Positions 33,714 through 43,110 are shown, counted from the first letter of the stretch. The stretch is DNA of 64,000 bases from Taishania pollutisoli (GCF_014518315.1 NZ_JACVEL010000003.1:1-64000), one strand, 5' to 3'. A program made the numbers and translations. The notes: generated by a model from the letters alone, not told the origin.

Positions 33714-34751
33714 CTATTTTTTTATTTTGCCGATATTTGCCGATATTGACAGCATATTATTGAATCCTGCACGTGAAAATGTGGTAAATCCGTAGTCGAT
33801 GGAGAATTTTTTAAAGTACAACCCGAATCCGAACGAAAATCCTGCGATTCCGGGTCTGCTTTCCAGCTTCATAGATTGACGGGTATAATAGTCAAATCCG
33901 GCCCTGATGTGGATGTTTTTGGTGGCAAGTACTTCCAGTTGATAGGTAAAATGTTGACCCAACTTTTCAAAGAAACCCGCACGCTTCACAGGAATCGTAT
34001 CTCCCGTCAGCATATCAACTGTCGGTTGGGCATTCGGATCGGTATATGTCAAATCCCATTTATTCAGGTGATGCGCCAGAATCGAAAAGCGGAAAGGTGC
34101 ATGTTTTAAGCGATAACTGACGCCCAACTGGAAATCTGCCGGCAGCGGAGCACGTTTATCATTGTATGCATTGAATTGAAATCCTACATTCTTAAACAAC
34201 GCTGTCACTAAAACTGTTTCCGACTTATTGAGATATGTTCCTGACAAATCAACAGAAGTTCCGTAGGAATTGTATACTTCCAGGTGTGAGCCGATGATGT
34301 TCAGGTTTGCTCCTACCGATATGCGCGGGTTAAGCTGATGTCCGTACCCGACTCCGATGATGTATTCGAATGGATTAAATTCTCCCATCTCCACTCCGTT
34401 CTTCTCTGTACGGGTCATTTTACCGTAGGCAACGTAACGAATATGGGCAGACAAAAACTGTTTTTCATTGAATGCATGTCCGTAGCTCAGCATTCCGTAA
34501 TTAATGCGTCCTGCATGAATTGCCTGACTAAGACTGATTACCTGGTGCATTTTGGCATTCAGCAAAGAAGGGTTTGCCACCCCCATATTGATATCCTGAT
34601 CTTTTGCCGTAATGAAGTTTCCTGCAAGGCCTGAACTTCTCGCATTATAGTTCAAGCCGAGAAGAGCGAAAGTTGTCTGACCGCCTATTTGTGCAAAAAT
34701 GACATTTCCGATGAGTAAGGAAATTAATAATAAGGATGTTTTCATTGACAT
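33714..34751 (-). CDS. porQ: Type IX secretion outer-membrane protein PorQ
   Basis: About 345 residues from the ATG at 34751; an earlier in-frame start at 34787 would overlap the upstream gene. A signal peptide (about residues 1-20, ending VIFAQ) precedes a barrel protein with the PorQ/PorV-type start GGQTTFALLGLNYNARSSGLAG and NPSLLNAKMHQVISLSQ. PorQ shuttles or retains proteins at the cell surface within the type IX system. Other T9SS genes are absent from the window, which is usual because they are scattered. It starts 33 bp after the phosphodiesterase gene. Confidence 0.87.
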   Translation of the reverse strand: MSMKTSLLLISLLIGNVIFAQIGGQTTFALLGLNYNARSSGLAGNFITAKDQDINMGVANPSLLNAKMHQVISLSQAIHAGRINYGMLSYGHAFNEKQFLSAHIRYVAYGKMTRTEKNGVEMGEFNPFEYIIGVGYGHQLNPRISVGANLNIIGSHLEVYNSYGTSVDLSGTYLNKSETVLVTALFKNVGFQFNAYNDKRAPLPADFQLGVSYRLKHAPFRFSILAHHLNKWDLTYTDPNAQPTVDMLTGDTIPVKRAGFFEKLGQHFTYQLEVLATKNIHIRAGFDYYTRQSMKLESRPGIAGFSFGFGLYFKKFSIDYGFTTFSRAGFNNMLSISANIGKIKK

Positions 34752-34783
34752 TTCAAACGCAAAGAAACGATAAAAATTATATC

Positions 34784-35281
34784 TCACACTCTTTTTTCCA
34801 GTTCAATTACTTCTAAATCATGAATTCTATCGCCTGTAATGCGAAACCGAAGCAATGTTTTTACCTGGTGAAATCCTTTGTTGCCACATGCCCCCGGATT
34901 CATCCATAACATGTTGAATTGCGGATCAAACTTCACCAATAAGATATGTGAATGTCCGCAGACAAATAATTTCGGGGCCCCTTTTTGCAGTTCTTCGTAG
35001 GCGGGTTTCGCATATTTCCCCGGTTTCCCGGCAATGTGTGTCATCAGCACATCGACTTTCTCTACCCGGAAACGGTTGTGCAACGGGGTTTCCATTCTCA
35101 CTTCATACCCGTCAACATTTCCGTATACGGCACGCAGCGGTTTGAACGCACGCAATTGATCGATTACCTCAACCGTTCCGATATCACCAGCATGCCAGAT
35201 TTCATCCACATCTTTAAAATAATGAAAGATTTTCGGATCCAGATCGCCATGCGTGTCAGAAAGTAACCCAATTTTTACCAT
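34784..35281 (-). CDS. YfcE/MJ0936-type metallophosphoesterase
   Basis: A 165-residue calcineurin-like phosphoesterase. All metal-binding motifs are visible: GLLSDTHGD (D-x-H), HAGDIG, GNVDG, MTHIAGKPG and CGHSH. These small enzymes hydrolyse phosphodiesters with two metal ions; the physiological substrate is usually unknown. It is transcribed just ahead of porQ, but no functional link is evident. No signal peptide, so it is cytoplasmic. Confidence 0.92.
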   Translation of the reverse strand: MVKIGLLSDTHGDLDPKIFHYFKDVDEIWHAGDIGTVEVIDQLRAFKPLRAVYGNVDGYEVRMETPLHNRFRVEKVDVLMTHIAGKPGKYAKPAYEELQKGAPKLFVCGHSHILLVKFDPQFNMLWMNPGACGNKGFHQVKTLLRFRITGDRIHDLEVIELEKRV

Positions 35282-35397
35282 GTAACAAAACTACTAATTT
35301 TCTACCGGCACCACAATCAAAGTAATTACCCCCGGACTTGTTATGCCTTCAGCAAATATTCAACGCGTACCGATTTTTCAATTATTTTTGCAGGGAG

Positions 35398-36450
35398 ATG
35401 GATCAGCAACAACATTTTGATGATTGGTTGAAGAAACGCCGGCAGCGAAAAGCTGAATTAACGGTTGAAAAACTCTATGAAGGAATTCTCAATCATGAGA
35501 TTCCCATGCTGAGCAGTGCCATCACGATGATTGAAAGTACACTGGATTCCGATCGTGTCAAATCTGAAGCCTTAATCAAACGTTGCCTTCCTCACACAGG
35601 TCAATCCATCCGCATCGGGATAACAGGGGTTCCGGGGGTAGGGAAAAGTACATTCATCGAATGCTTCGGACAACTGTTGGTCAATGCCGGGCGAAAAGTA
35701 GCCATCCTGGCCATCGACCCTTCTTCGGGAACTTCCGGGGGAAGCATTCTCGGTGATAAAACGCGGATGGAACAACTTTCTCAAATGAAACATGTATTCA
35801 TCCGTCCTTCTGCCGCAGGAGATACGCTGGGTGGCGTAGCACGCAAAACACGGGAAAGTATTTTCTTGTGTGAAGCAGCGGGGTTTGATACGGTACTGGT
35901 AGAAACAGTCGGTGTCGGGCAGTCGGAAACACTGGTGCATTCCATGGTTGATTTTTTCCTGTTGCTCATGCTTTCAGGAGCAGGAGACGAATTACAGGGA
36001 ATCAAACGGGGAATCATGGAAATGGCAGATGCACTCGTCATTACAAAAGCAGATGGCGACAATATCAAAAAAGCGAACCTGGCACGAAGGGAATACCAAA
36101 ATGCCATGCATTTATTTCCCCCGAAGAAAAACGGTTGGACTCCGAAAGCCCTTACCTGTTCGAGTATGGCAAACACCAACATGGAACTGATCTGGGAAGC
36201 GATCACATCCTTTGAAAATCAAACGAAAATCAACGGGCACTTTTTTTCCGACAGAAAAGAACAGGACAAGTACTGGCTGCGTGAAACACTCAATGAACAT
36301 ATCCTGCGGAGTTTTTATGCAAACGAAGAGCTGCTGCACCAGCTCAGACAACTGGACAACGCGGTAATTGAAGGAAAAGAAACTTCGTTCTCTGCTGCAG
36401 AAAAATTGTACACCTTATATATACAACAGCTATCCAATGGAAACATTTAA
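35398..36450 (+). CDS. meaB: Methylmalonyl-CoA mutase-associated GTPase MeaB
   Basis: About 350 residues from the ATG at 35398; the frame is open from 35338 but that part covers the promoter. A G3E-family P-loop GTPase: Walker A GITGVPGVGKST, DPSSGTSGGSILGDKTRM, VETVGVGQSE and the base-recognition ITKADGDN. It guards adenosylcobalamin-dependent methylmalonyl-CoA mutase. The mutase genes are not in the window. TATTTTTG at 35383-35390 lies just 7 bp before the ATG, so the message may be nearly leaderless. The next gene overlaps by 14 bp. Confidence 0.94.
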   Translation: MDQQQHFDDWLKKRRQRKAELTVEKLYEGILNHEIPMLSSAITMIESTLDSDRVKSEALIKRCLPHTGQSIRIGITGVPGVGKSTFIECFGQLLVNAGRKVAILAIDPSSGTSGGSILGDKTRMEQLSQMKHVFIRPSAAGDTLGGVARKTRESIFLCEAAGFDTVLVETVGVGQSETLVHSMVDFFLLLMLSGAGDELQGIKRGIMEMADALVITKADGDNIKKANLARREYQNAMHLFPPKKNGWTPKALTCSSMANTNMELIWEAITSFENQTKINGHFFSDRKEQDKYWLRETLNEHILRSFYANEELLHQLRQLDNAVIEGKETSFSAAEKLYTLYIQQLSNGNI

Positions 36451-36643
36451 AATAGAAGGCGATTACATTGAACTGATCGGGTTATTAAAAGCGACGGGAA
36501 TTGCCGAAACCGGTGGTCATGCGAAATTCATTGTGGATGAAGGAATCGTGATCCGGAACGGAGAAGTGGAATTGCGCAAACGTGCAAAATTGATTCCCGG
36601 TGATGTCATTGAGGTAGAGGATATCACCATCAAATTAACCTGA
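36437..36643 (+). CDS. S4-domain RNA-binding protein (YaaA-like)
   Basis: About 68 residues from the ATG at 36437. It consists of one S4 RNA-binding domain (YIELIGLLKATGIAETGGHAK, then GEVELRKRAKLIPGDVIEV). Such stand-alone S4 proteins bind structured RNA and are sometimes found near DNA replication or ribosome genes in other phyla. Here its start overlaps the end of meaB by 14 bp, so translation is coupled. No catalytic domain is attached. Confidence 0.88.
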   Translation: METFKIEGDYIELIGLLKATGIAETGGHAKFIVDEGIVIRNGEVELRKRAKLIPGDVIEVEDITIKLT

Positions 36644-36722
36644 CTTTCATAGAACAAAACAGGGCAACCTGAATGATTGCCCCGTCTTTTATTTTTTAGG
36701 ATTAAGGTAGTGCCGTAACTTC

Positions 36723-37253
36723 TTATTCCTGAATTTGCATGTATTCCTGCATGGTGAGGTTGTTGTGCTTCAACCGATCGTTTATTTCCTGTTTTTTGCT
36801 TTCCGGCATCGTTGGAAATTCCTTCAGTATCTGTGTATAATACTCCCGTACTTTTATACTGTCACGCGGAGTAATGCCGTTGTCATACAAAGCAGCAATA
36901 CTTTCCAGCAACATCTGTCGGTTAGGGTATTTCGGGTATTTTTCTTCGACCACCAGCGCCCATTTCAATGCTGACGGGGCATTTCCGACTGTGGAATACC
37001 ACATGTGTACCCGATCCAGGTATTCCGGGTTCTTCGGATTGTCCGGCTCTTCCTCGTACGCTTCCAACAACGTGTTGATGTAATCATCGGCGAAAGAACT
37101 GATGTCTTCTTTCGTTCCAGATCCTCCTCCCCACTGCCGGATAGAGTCTTCATATTGTTCAATACGTGTGTGGACAGAAACGGCATCCTCGTTTTTCGAC
37201 CCGCAGGCAACCAACAGAATGGTCAGTACACTAAATAGGATTGTTTGCTTCAT
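36723..37253 (-). CDS. Lipoprotein, helical repeat-like, function unknown
   Basis: A 176-residue lipoprotein. The lipobox is at LLVACGS, so C17 is the likely lipid-bearing residue. The rest is helical (about residues 30-170), with a TPR-like feel around PSALKWALVVEEKYPKYP and REYYTQILKEFPTMPESKK, but the repeats are too few to be sure. Its ATG shares one base with the stop of def (TAATG), so the two genes are coupled. Confidence 0.8.
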   Translation of the reverse strand: MKQTILFSVLTILLVACGSKNEDAVSVHTRIEQYEDSIRQWGGGSGTKEDISSFADDYINTLLEAYEEEPDNPKNPEYLDRVHMWYSTVGNAPSALKWALVVEEKYPKYPNRQMLLESIAALYDNGITPRDSIKVREYYTQILKEFPTMPESKKQEINDRLKHNNLTMQEYMQIQE

Positions 37254-37846
37254 TATCTTCCTTTTTTGACTGCCGGAAACTTCATTTTATAGCTGACAGA
37301 AATATCTCCTTTTGAAATGTTCTGCAGTTTTTTTGCCAGCATTTTCTTTTTCAACACTGACAAATGGTCCGTAAACAAAACTCCTTCAATGTGATCGTAT
37401 TCGTGTTGGATAATGCGCGCTTTGTAGCCGGTATACGTCTCCTCATTCAATTTCCAGTTCTCATCGTAATAAGAAATACGGATGGTTTCTTTCCGGAATA
37501 CTTCTTCCCGGATTTTAGGAATGGAAAGACATCCTTCATGGAATCCCCATTTTTCTCCGGTTTCCTCTTCGATGATTGGATTAATAAATACCTTCTTAAA
37601 TCCGTCTATGCCTTCCGCTTTGGGATCCGGTTCTTCGTCTTCTTCATCTGCAAAAGGGGAGCCGTCAACCACGAACAACCGAATCGGCAACCCGATCTGG
37701 GGTGCAGCCAGTCCAACTCCCTGAGCACCATACATGGTTTCAAACATGTTGTCAATTAACTCCCGCAGATTCGGGTAATTTTCATCTATCTCTTCTGCCT
37801 GCTTTTTTAAAACAGGATCTCCGTATGCTACAATCGGTAAAATCAT
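37253..37846 (-). CDS. def: Peptide deformylase
   Basis: A 197-residue type I-like deformylase; it removes the formyl group from nascent N-terminal methionine. All three motifs are present: GVGLAAPQIG (I), EGCLSIP (II) and QHEYDHIEG (III, the HEXXH zinc site). A 20-residue acidic insert (DEEDEEPDPKAEG) after motif I is characteristic of Bacteroidota enzymes. No methionyl-tRNA formyltransferase gene lies next to it. It is coupled to a small lipoprotein gene downstream. Confidence 0.96.
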   Translation of the reverse strand: MILPIVAYGDPVLKKQAEEIDENYPNLRELIDNMFETMYGAQGVGLAAPQIGLPIRLFVVDGSPFADEEDEEPDPKAEGIDGFKKVFINPIIEEETGEKWGFHEGCLSIPKIREEVFRKETIRISYYDENWKLNEETYTGYKARIIQHEYDHIEGVLFTDHLSVLKKKMLAKKLQNISKGDISVSYKMKFPAVKKGR

Positions 37847-37929
37847 TCTAACTTGTCAATAAGCTACAAAGTTACAAAAACGGATGGCATTTTTAAGAAT
37901 GCTTTGCTATAAAAAAGGGAAATTATGTC

Positions 37930-38211
37930 TTATTCGTAAGAAATGACAAAGATGTCCTCGTCGTCTTTCTTAAATAATTTTTTTTCGCGGGCATATCGCT
38001 CCAAACCACCGATACTTTCCAGTTTTTTAAGGGTTTCCCTGGTTTCTTCCAGTTGCTGCTGTGTGATTACTTTTTGTTCTTCCAACTCACTCAGCTTACT
38101 GTTCTGGCGGATCACCGTAAAAACATCCACATCATCTAAAAACAGGGTATAGATGACAAAAAGGCCGATCGCGACCGCATATTTGTTCCTGAAGTATTTC
38201 GGAATTTTCAT
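37930..38211 (-). CDS. DivIC/FtsB-family septum formation protein
   Basis: About 93 residues from the ATG at 38211 (a GTG at 38217 adds two). A short cytoplasmic start, one transmembrane helix (about residues 11-28) and a periplasmic coiled coil (about 34-72, LSELEEQKVITQQQLEETRETL) followed by YAREKKLFKKDDEDIFVI. This is the FtsB/DivIC pattern; such proteins bind FtsL and FtsQ in the divisome. It stands alone between def and the divergent lipoprotein gene. Confidence 0.88.
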   Translation of the reverse strand: MKIPKYFRNKYAVAIGLFVIYTLFLDDVDVFTVIRQNSKLSELEEQKVITQQQLEETRETLKKLESIGGLERYAREKKLFKKDDEDIFVISYE

Positions 38212-38276
38212 CTTCACAAAGATAAAAAGGAAATAGGAACATCCCCAAACTATTCCAGGGATAGAATTGACAATAT

Positions 38277-38306
38277 AGAGTTAATAAGTACATTTGCATT
38301 CGTAAA
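38277..38306 (+). promoter_or_regulatory. Bacteroidota-type promoter for the lipoprotein gene
   Basis: TTG at 38277-38279, 19 bp, then TACATTTG at 38299-38306, a near-perfect match. The predicted start at about 38312 leaves only a few bases before the ATG at 38318, so the message is probably nearly leaderless. Confidence 0.7.
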
Positions 38307-38317
38307 CGAACATCATT

Positions 38318-38824
38318 ATGAGGAAGGCATTGTTCTTTCGTTCTGCTATTATTACATCGCTTTGTATGACAGCATGCACGGAATCGCATACGACAAAACA
38401 GGTACTTACGTTTCCGGTTAAAAAAAACCTGGATGCTGACTGGATGTTGGGAGAATGGGTCTACGAAGAGGAAGGAAGTGTGCTTCATGAAGATTGGAGA
38501 AGGGAAAACGATACGGTATTCGTTGGTGAAAGTTATTACATTGAGAACGCGGACACCGTCTTTTTTGAGCACCTCCGGTTGACTTTAAATGGAGACAGTT
38601 TATTTTATGAAAGTCTCGGTGAAAAACCAGCAAACCTGGACACGAAGGTGTTTAAAGGGCGGCTACATTCATCCGGTCAGATCGCAGTAGAAAATTTACA
38701 GCAGTCTTTTCCCCGTAACGTCCGCTACAATCAATTGAATGACACGTTAATGATCATTGAAGTTTCAGGATTCATTGACGGATCGGAAGAAACACAACCG
38801 TACCAGATGGTCCGAAAAAAATAA
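38318..38824 (+). CDS. Lipoprotein (DUF6265-like), function unknown
   Basis: A 168-residue lipoprotein. The signal peptide ends at the lipobox SLCMTACTE, with C20 as the likely lipid site. The mature part begins DADWMLGEWVYEEEGSVLHEDW, a calycin-like pattern resembling DUF6265-type proteins, with beta strands to the end. It has a consensus promoter nearly abutting the start codon. tsaC follows after 2 bp, so the two share a transcript. Confidence 0.75.
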   Translation: MRKALFFRSAIITSLCMTACTESHTTKQVLTFPVKKNLDADWMLGEWVYEEEGSVLHEDWRRENDTVFVGESYYIENADTVFFEHLRLTLNGDSLFYESLGEKPANLDTKVFKGRLHSSGQIAVENLQQSFPRNVRYNQLNDTLMIIEVSGFIDGSEETQPYQMVRKK

Positions 38825-38826
38825 CG

Positions 38827-39387
38827 ATGAAAACAGATTACCCGCACATCATTGAACAGTTAAAAGCCGGAGCAACGATGCTCTACCCCACCGATACGAT
38901 CTGGGGGCTTGGATGTGATGCGACCAATGACGACGCCTGTCAGCAGGTTTTAAAGCTAAAAAACAGGCCGTCCGAAAAAAGTTTTATTGTCCTGGTAGAC
39001 GGTTTTCCGATGTTGGAGCGTTACGTGCCGGATTTTCACCCGATCTGTTACGACCTGGCAGATCTGGCCACCCGGCCGCTTACCATTATCTACCCGAATG
39101 TATCCGGACTGGCTCCCAGTGTACTTGCAGCAGACGGAAGTGTCGGCATCCGTATCACCAGCGATCCGCTCTGTTTGAAATTAATCCAGGGACTCCGAAA
39201 GCCTATTGTAAGTACTTCTGCCAATATCAGCGGGGAAAAAAGCCCGGCCTCATTCGGAGAAATAGCACAGCAGATTAAAACAGGAGTAGACCTCATTATT
39301 GAAGAACGCACAACTGAGCAAATGAATCAAGCGTCACAGATCATAAAAATAGGTTTGAACGGACAAGTGGAGGTGATCCGAAAATAA
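38827..39387 (+). CDS. tsaC: L-threonylcarbamoyladenylate synthase (YrdC/TsaC)
   Basis: A 186-residue YrdC-domain protein. It makes threonylcarbamoyl-AMP from threonine, bicarbonate and ATP for the t6A modification of tRNA. Signatures: MLYPTDTIWGLGCDATND at the start, KNRPSEKSFIVLV, and IVSTSANISGEKSP near the end. It is the short TsaC form without a Sua5 C-terminal domain. It is located 2 bp after the lipoprotein gene. Confidence 0.93.
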   Translation: MKTDYPHIIEQLKAGATMLYPTDTIWGLGCDATNDDACQQVLKLKNRPSEKSFIVLVDGFPMLERYVPDFHPICYDLADLATRPLTIIYPNVSGLAPSVLAADGSVGIRITSDPLCLKLIQGLRKPIVSTSANISGEKSPASFGEIAQQIKTGVDLIIEERTTEQMNQASQIIKIGLNGQVEVIRK

Positions 39388-39486
39388 CACAATGCCGGGG
39401 CTTCCGATTATTTGTCTCTCCAATCATTCATTTTTCAATGCTTCTTTTTTACTTTTGCCGGGAAATGCTCATCTAATCAGGAGATC

Positions 39487-40662
39487 GTGGAAAAAACAGG
39501 AATAGAACAAATCAATGCATGTGTGTTGATTCCCACATATAACAATGAAAAAACACTGCAACGTGTAATTGACGGAGTTTTGGAGTTTGTTCCTGCACAT
39601 ACCGTTATTGTGATCAACGACGGCGCGACAGATTCCACACCGGAAATTCTCTCTCGTTATGAAAACCGTATTACCGTCTTAAAAAATGAGGTAAACAGCG
39701 GAAAGGGGTATTCACTCCGTAAAGGGTTTCACCATGCCTGTGAAAAAGGATACGCTTATGCGATTACCATGGATTCCGATGGTCAGCATTATCCCAGTGA
39801 TCTTCCGAAAATGATCCGGGAATGCTCCGAAAACCCGGATACCGTTTTGATGGGTTCCCGGAATATGGAACAGGAAGGTGTTCCCGGGAAAAGTTCCTTC
39901 GGAAATAAATTTTCCAACTTCTGGTTCAAGGTAGAAACATTGATCAGTCTGCCGGATACCCAGACAGGTTTTCGTGTCTACCCGTTGAAACCCTTGAAAA
40001 AAATGCGGTTATTTACCACCAAGTTTGAATTGGAAATTGAAGTAATTGTACGGCTTGCCTGGAAGAATGTTGCGTTTAAACCGGTCCCGATCCAGGTAAA
40101 GTACGATCCGGATGAACGGGTTTCTCATTTTCGCCCGGGAAGGGATTTTTTCAGAATTTCCGTTTTGAACAGCGTATTATTCATCTGTGCACTGCTCTAT
40201 TTCTATCCGAAAAAATTAATTTCTAAACAGACATGGATTGCCATTAAAAATGAAGCCATCAAACCACAGGAAAGCAATCTGCGCAAATCACTTTCACTTG
40301 GATTTGGTATATTTATGGGTATTTTCCCAATCTGGGGCTTTCAGCTCATGATTGGTATTCCGTTGGCGATTCTGTTCCGGTTGAACAAAGTACTTTTTAT
40401 CACTGCCGCCAATATTTCCATTCCCCCCATGATTCCGTTTATTGTCTATGCCAGTTTCCTGGTTGGTCAGTATTTTACCTCCAATTCCATCGATCCTGCA
40501 CAATTGCTGCATTTTGACCTGGAAACAATAAAAGCCAATACCGTGCAGTATTTCATTGGCGCCATCATCCTCGCATGTATCGCATTTGTAGTGACAACAG
40601 CAATCAGTTACCTGTTATTTTCCCTCTTCAGAAAAGAACCGAAAGCGATTGAAATGGATTGA
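39487..40662 (+). CDS. Family 2 glycosyltransferase fused to a DUF2062 membrane domain
   Basis: About 391 residues from GTG 39487; a TTG at 39412 lies upstream of a -7-like TACTTTTG box (39450-39457), so the later start is favoured. The N-terminal half is a GT2 domain (ACVLIPTYNNEKTLQRVID, then DGQHYPSD and the MGSRNMEQEG stretch) similar to dolichyl-phosphate-sugar synthases. The C-terminal 150 residues form a DUF2062 domain with about three membrane helices (LRKSLSLGFGIFMGIFPIWG). It presumably makes an undecaprenyl-linked sugar at the inner membrane. The fusion is known in Bacteroidota. Confidence 0.88.
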   Translation: MEKTGIEQINACVLIPTYNNEKTLQRVIDGVLEFVPAHTVIVINDGATDSTPEILSRYENRITVLKNEVNSGKGYSLRKGFHHACEKGYAYAITMDSDGQHYPSDLPKMIRECSENPDTVLMGSRNMEQEGVPGKSSFGNKFSNFWFKVETLISLPDTQTGFRVYPLKPLKKMRLFTTKFELEIEVIVRLAWKNVAFKPVPIQVKYDPDERVSHFRPGRDFFRISVLNSVLFICALLYFYPKKLISKQTWIAIKNEAIKPQESNLRKSLSLGFGIFMGIFPIWGFQLMIGIPLAILFRLNKVLFITAANISIPPMIPFIVYASFLVGQYFTSNSIDPAQLLHFDLETIKANTVQYFIGAIILACIAFVVTTAISYLLFSLFRKEPKAIEMD

Positions 40663-40755
40663 AAATGAGCGAAAAACCTCTTTTTCTTCCTGTTAAAAAA
40701 CGTTAAGTGTATGATTTAGTGTTTCCTAACTTTTAAATTCGTAAAAAACTAAAGT

Positions 40756-42363
40756 GTGGGGAAAATCAGGGTCAATGTAATTATTGCGTTCGTAGTCGTT
40801 GCATCCATTGCATTGTTGATCATACAAGCGTTTCAGACGCGCCAGTTGTATGACAAAAAATCGGGACAGTTCAGAGCAGAAGTAGAAACAACACTTGAGC
40901 GCATTGCCGTGCGTCATGAAAAAGCGGAAGATGTCCGGAAATTTTTCCGGATTGCCAACACAAATTTCAGCGGACATTACAAAGATATTCTCAAAGAAGA
41001 GTTTCAAAACCTGTTATCGGCAAAGGAAACGATTTCCGTAAAAGATACGATTATCTGGGAGAACGGGCAGCAGGAAAACTACCTGGTAATCCAGGGACAA
41101 AGTATTGATTCACTGGTCGGGGTGAAAGCAGAACAACGTGTACTCGCAAAAGATGTACGGCAACTGAGGGATTTTTATTACGGTAATAAAACTGCCGGCG
41201 ATTCAACCGGGGTTTCCATTCAGCTGGATCAGAAAGTAATTAAGAAGATGTTTGAAAAGGCAAAATTCGTCAATGATATGATGATGCAGGCATTCCGGGA
41301 TAATGTATTTGAAAGCCCGGAGAACACCTTTGACATTGCATTCCTGGATTCGGTAATCCGCACCGAGTTTAAAGACGATAAATTGCCGGCAAAATTCAGC
41401 TTCGTTGTTACCAATGAATCCGGAAAGCCTCTAAAATCCAAAGTTTTTGTAGAGCATTACGACCCGAACCTGGAAGTCGACAAGTCTTTTTCAACGCATT
41501 TGTTCCCGAGCAACCTGTTTGATAACAATTTACAACTACACATTGTTTTTCCGCGGCAGAGCACCATTCTGCTGGGAGAATTGTGGGTACCGTTGCTGGT
41601 CAATCTTTCGCTGGTATTGCTCATCTTCTGGGCCTTAATCTACATGTTCCGGACTATTCTGACGCAGAAGAAACTGGCAGAAATGAAAAACGACTTCATT
41701 TCCAACATGACACATGAATTCCGTACACCGATTTCAACGATTTCTCTTGCGTGCCAGGCCATGAGTGACCCGGATATGATGGGAACGGGAACCGAACAGG
41801 CGCAACCGTTTGTAAAAATGATCGCAGACGAAAACAACCGGTTGGGAACGCTGGTCGACGGAATTTTACAAAGTTCCACCATTGAGAAAGGAGAGGTACG
41901 CCTCAATATCGAAAAAATCCTTGTCAATGAAATCATCTATGACATTGTACACCGGGCACAGTTCCGCATTCAAAACGGGGGAGGTAAAATTGAGGTGGAT
42001 ATTTGTACGGAGCTGGTGTACATTCACGCGGACAAAATGCATTTTACCAATGTGATTTCAAACCTGATCGACAATGCGATCAAGTATTCGCAGGAAACTC
42101 CGGAAGTAAAAATTGAAATGAAACAAAAGTCGGGAATTGTTCGAATAGCAGTCAGTGATAAAGGGCTGGGAATAAAAAAAGAGCACCTGAATAAAATATT
42201 TGATAAATTATACCGTATTCCAACTGGGAACGTTCACAATGTAAAAGGATTCGGTTTGGGATTGAGTTATGTGAAGGGAATTTGCGAAATGCATAACTGG
42301 AAAATTAATGTGCAAAGTAAGTTTGGAGAAGGATCTACATTTACAATTGAAATAAAACAATAA
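40756..42363 (+). CDS. Membrane sensor histidine kinase
   Basis: A 535-residue two-component kinase, starting at GTG 40756. Two membrane helices (about residues 6-26 and 276-296) enclose a periplasmic sensor of about 250 residues. The HisKA domain has the phospho-acceptor histidine at about 319 (FISNMTHEFRTP), and the ATPase domain shows the N box (NLIDNAIKYS), G1 (DKGLGIKKEHLNKIF) and G2 (GFGLGLSYVKG). The response-regulator gene follows after 2 bp. The signal is unknown. The layout resembles Bacteroidota RprX. Confidence 0.94.
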   Translation: MGKIRVNVIIAFVVVASIALLIIQAFQTRQLYDKKSGQFRAEVETTLERIAVRHEKAEDVRKFFRIANTNFSGHYKDILKEEFQNLLSAKETISVKDTIIWENGQQENYLVIQGQSIDSLVGVKAEQRVLAKDVRQLRDFYYGNKTAGDSTGVSIQLDQKVIKKMFEKAKFVNDMMMQAFRDNVFESPENTFDIAFLDSVIRTEFKDDKLPAKFSFVVTNESGKPLKSKVFVEHYDPNLEVDKSFSTHLFPSNLFDNNLQLHIVFPRQSTILLGELWVPLLVNLSLVLLIFWALIYMFRTILTQKKLAEMKNDFISNMTHEFRTPISTISLACQAMSDPDMMGTGTEQAQPFVKMIADENNRLGTLVDGILQSSTIEKGEVRLNIEKILVNEIIYDIVHRAQFRIQNGGGKIEVDICTELVYIHADKMHFTNVISNLIDNAIKYSQETPEVKIEMKQKSGIVRIAVSDKGLGIKKEHLNKIFDKLYRIPTGNVHNVKGFGLGLSYVKGICEMHNWKINVQSKFGEGSTFTIEIKQ

Positions 42364-42365
42364 CT

Positions 42366-43055
42366 ATGGAAAAAAAATTAGCTGTTCTACTAGCAGAAGA
42401 CGATGTCAATTTAGGACAACTATTGTCCACGTATTTAAAATCTAAAGGATTCAATGTTACATTGGCTACTGATGGTCAGATCGCACTGGATACATTCAAT
42501 AGCGGGAAATTCAATTTTTGTATTTTCGATGTCATGATGCCTAAAATTGACGGTTTCAGCCTGGCAAAAGAGGTACGTGAGTTAGATAAGAAAATTCCGA
42601 TTCTCTTCCTGACAGCAAAAGACATGAAGGAGGATAAGCTGGAAGGTTTCGCAACCGGGGCAGATGATTATTTGACCAAGCCTTTTTCCATGGAAGAATT
42701 GGTGGCAAGAATCAACGCAATCGCACGAAGAACAGGTTCGGACGAAGCTGAAGTTGCCGGGGATTTATTTGTCGGTACCATCAAATACGAGCCGGAATTG
42801 CGTTTGTTGCATACGGAGGGGGAAGCCAAAAAGCTGACAACAAAAGAAAATCAACTGCTGGAATTACTGGTAAAAAATAAAAACGAAGTGCTGGACAGAC
42901 AGGCAACTTTACGCGCTGTATGGGGAGATGATAATTACTTCAACGGAAGGAGTATGGATGTCTACATTGCCAAATTGCGTAAATTATTAAAAGAAGATCC
43001 GAACATCGAAATCATGAACATTCATGGTAAAGGATTTAAGTTATTAATTAAGTAA
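42366..43055 (+). CDS. OmpR-family response regulator
   Basis: A 229-residue regulator. The receiver domain (about 1-120) has the acidic pair EDD, the phospho-acceptor aspartate in FCIFDVMMPKIDG, and the TA and K residues in FLTAKD and DDYLTKPFS. The winged-helix DNA-binding domain (about 130-229) ends MNIHGKGFKLLIK. It is cotranscribed with the upstream histidine kinase and resembles RprY. Targets are unknown. Confidence 0.96.
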   Translation: MEKKLAVLLAEDDVNLGQLLSTYLKSKGFNVTLATDGQIALDTFNSGKFNFCIFDVMMPKIDGFSLAKEVRELDKKIPILFLTAKDMKEDKLEGFATGADDYLTKPFSMEELVARINAIARRTGSDEAEVAGDLFVGTIKYEPELRLLHTEGEAKKLTTKENQLLELLVKNKNEVLDRQATLRAVWGDDNYFNGRSMDVYIAKLRKLLKEDPNIEIMNIHGKGFKLLIK

Positions 43056-43110
43056 AATCGCAGTTTTAAGCCGTATTTTTTGTACATTTAGGGAAACAAA
43101 AGCCGTACAA

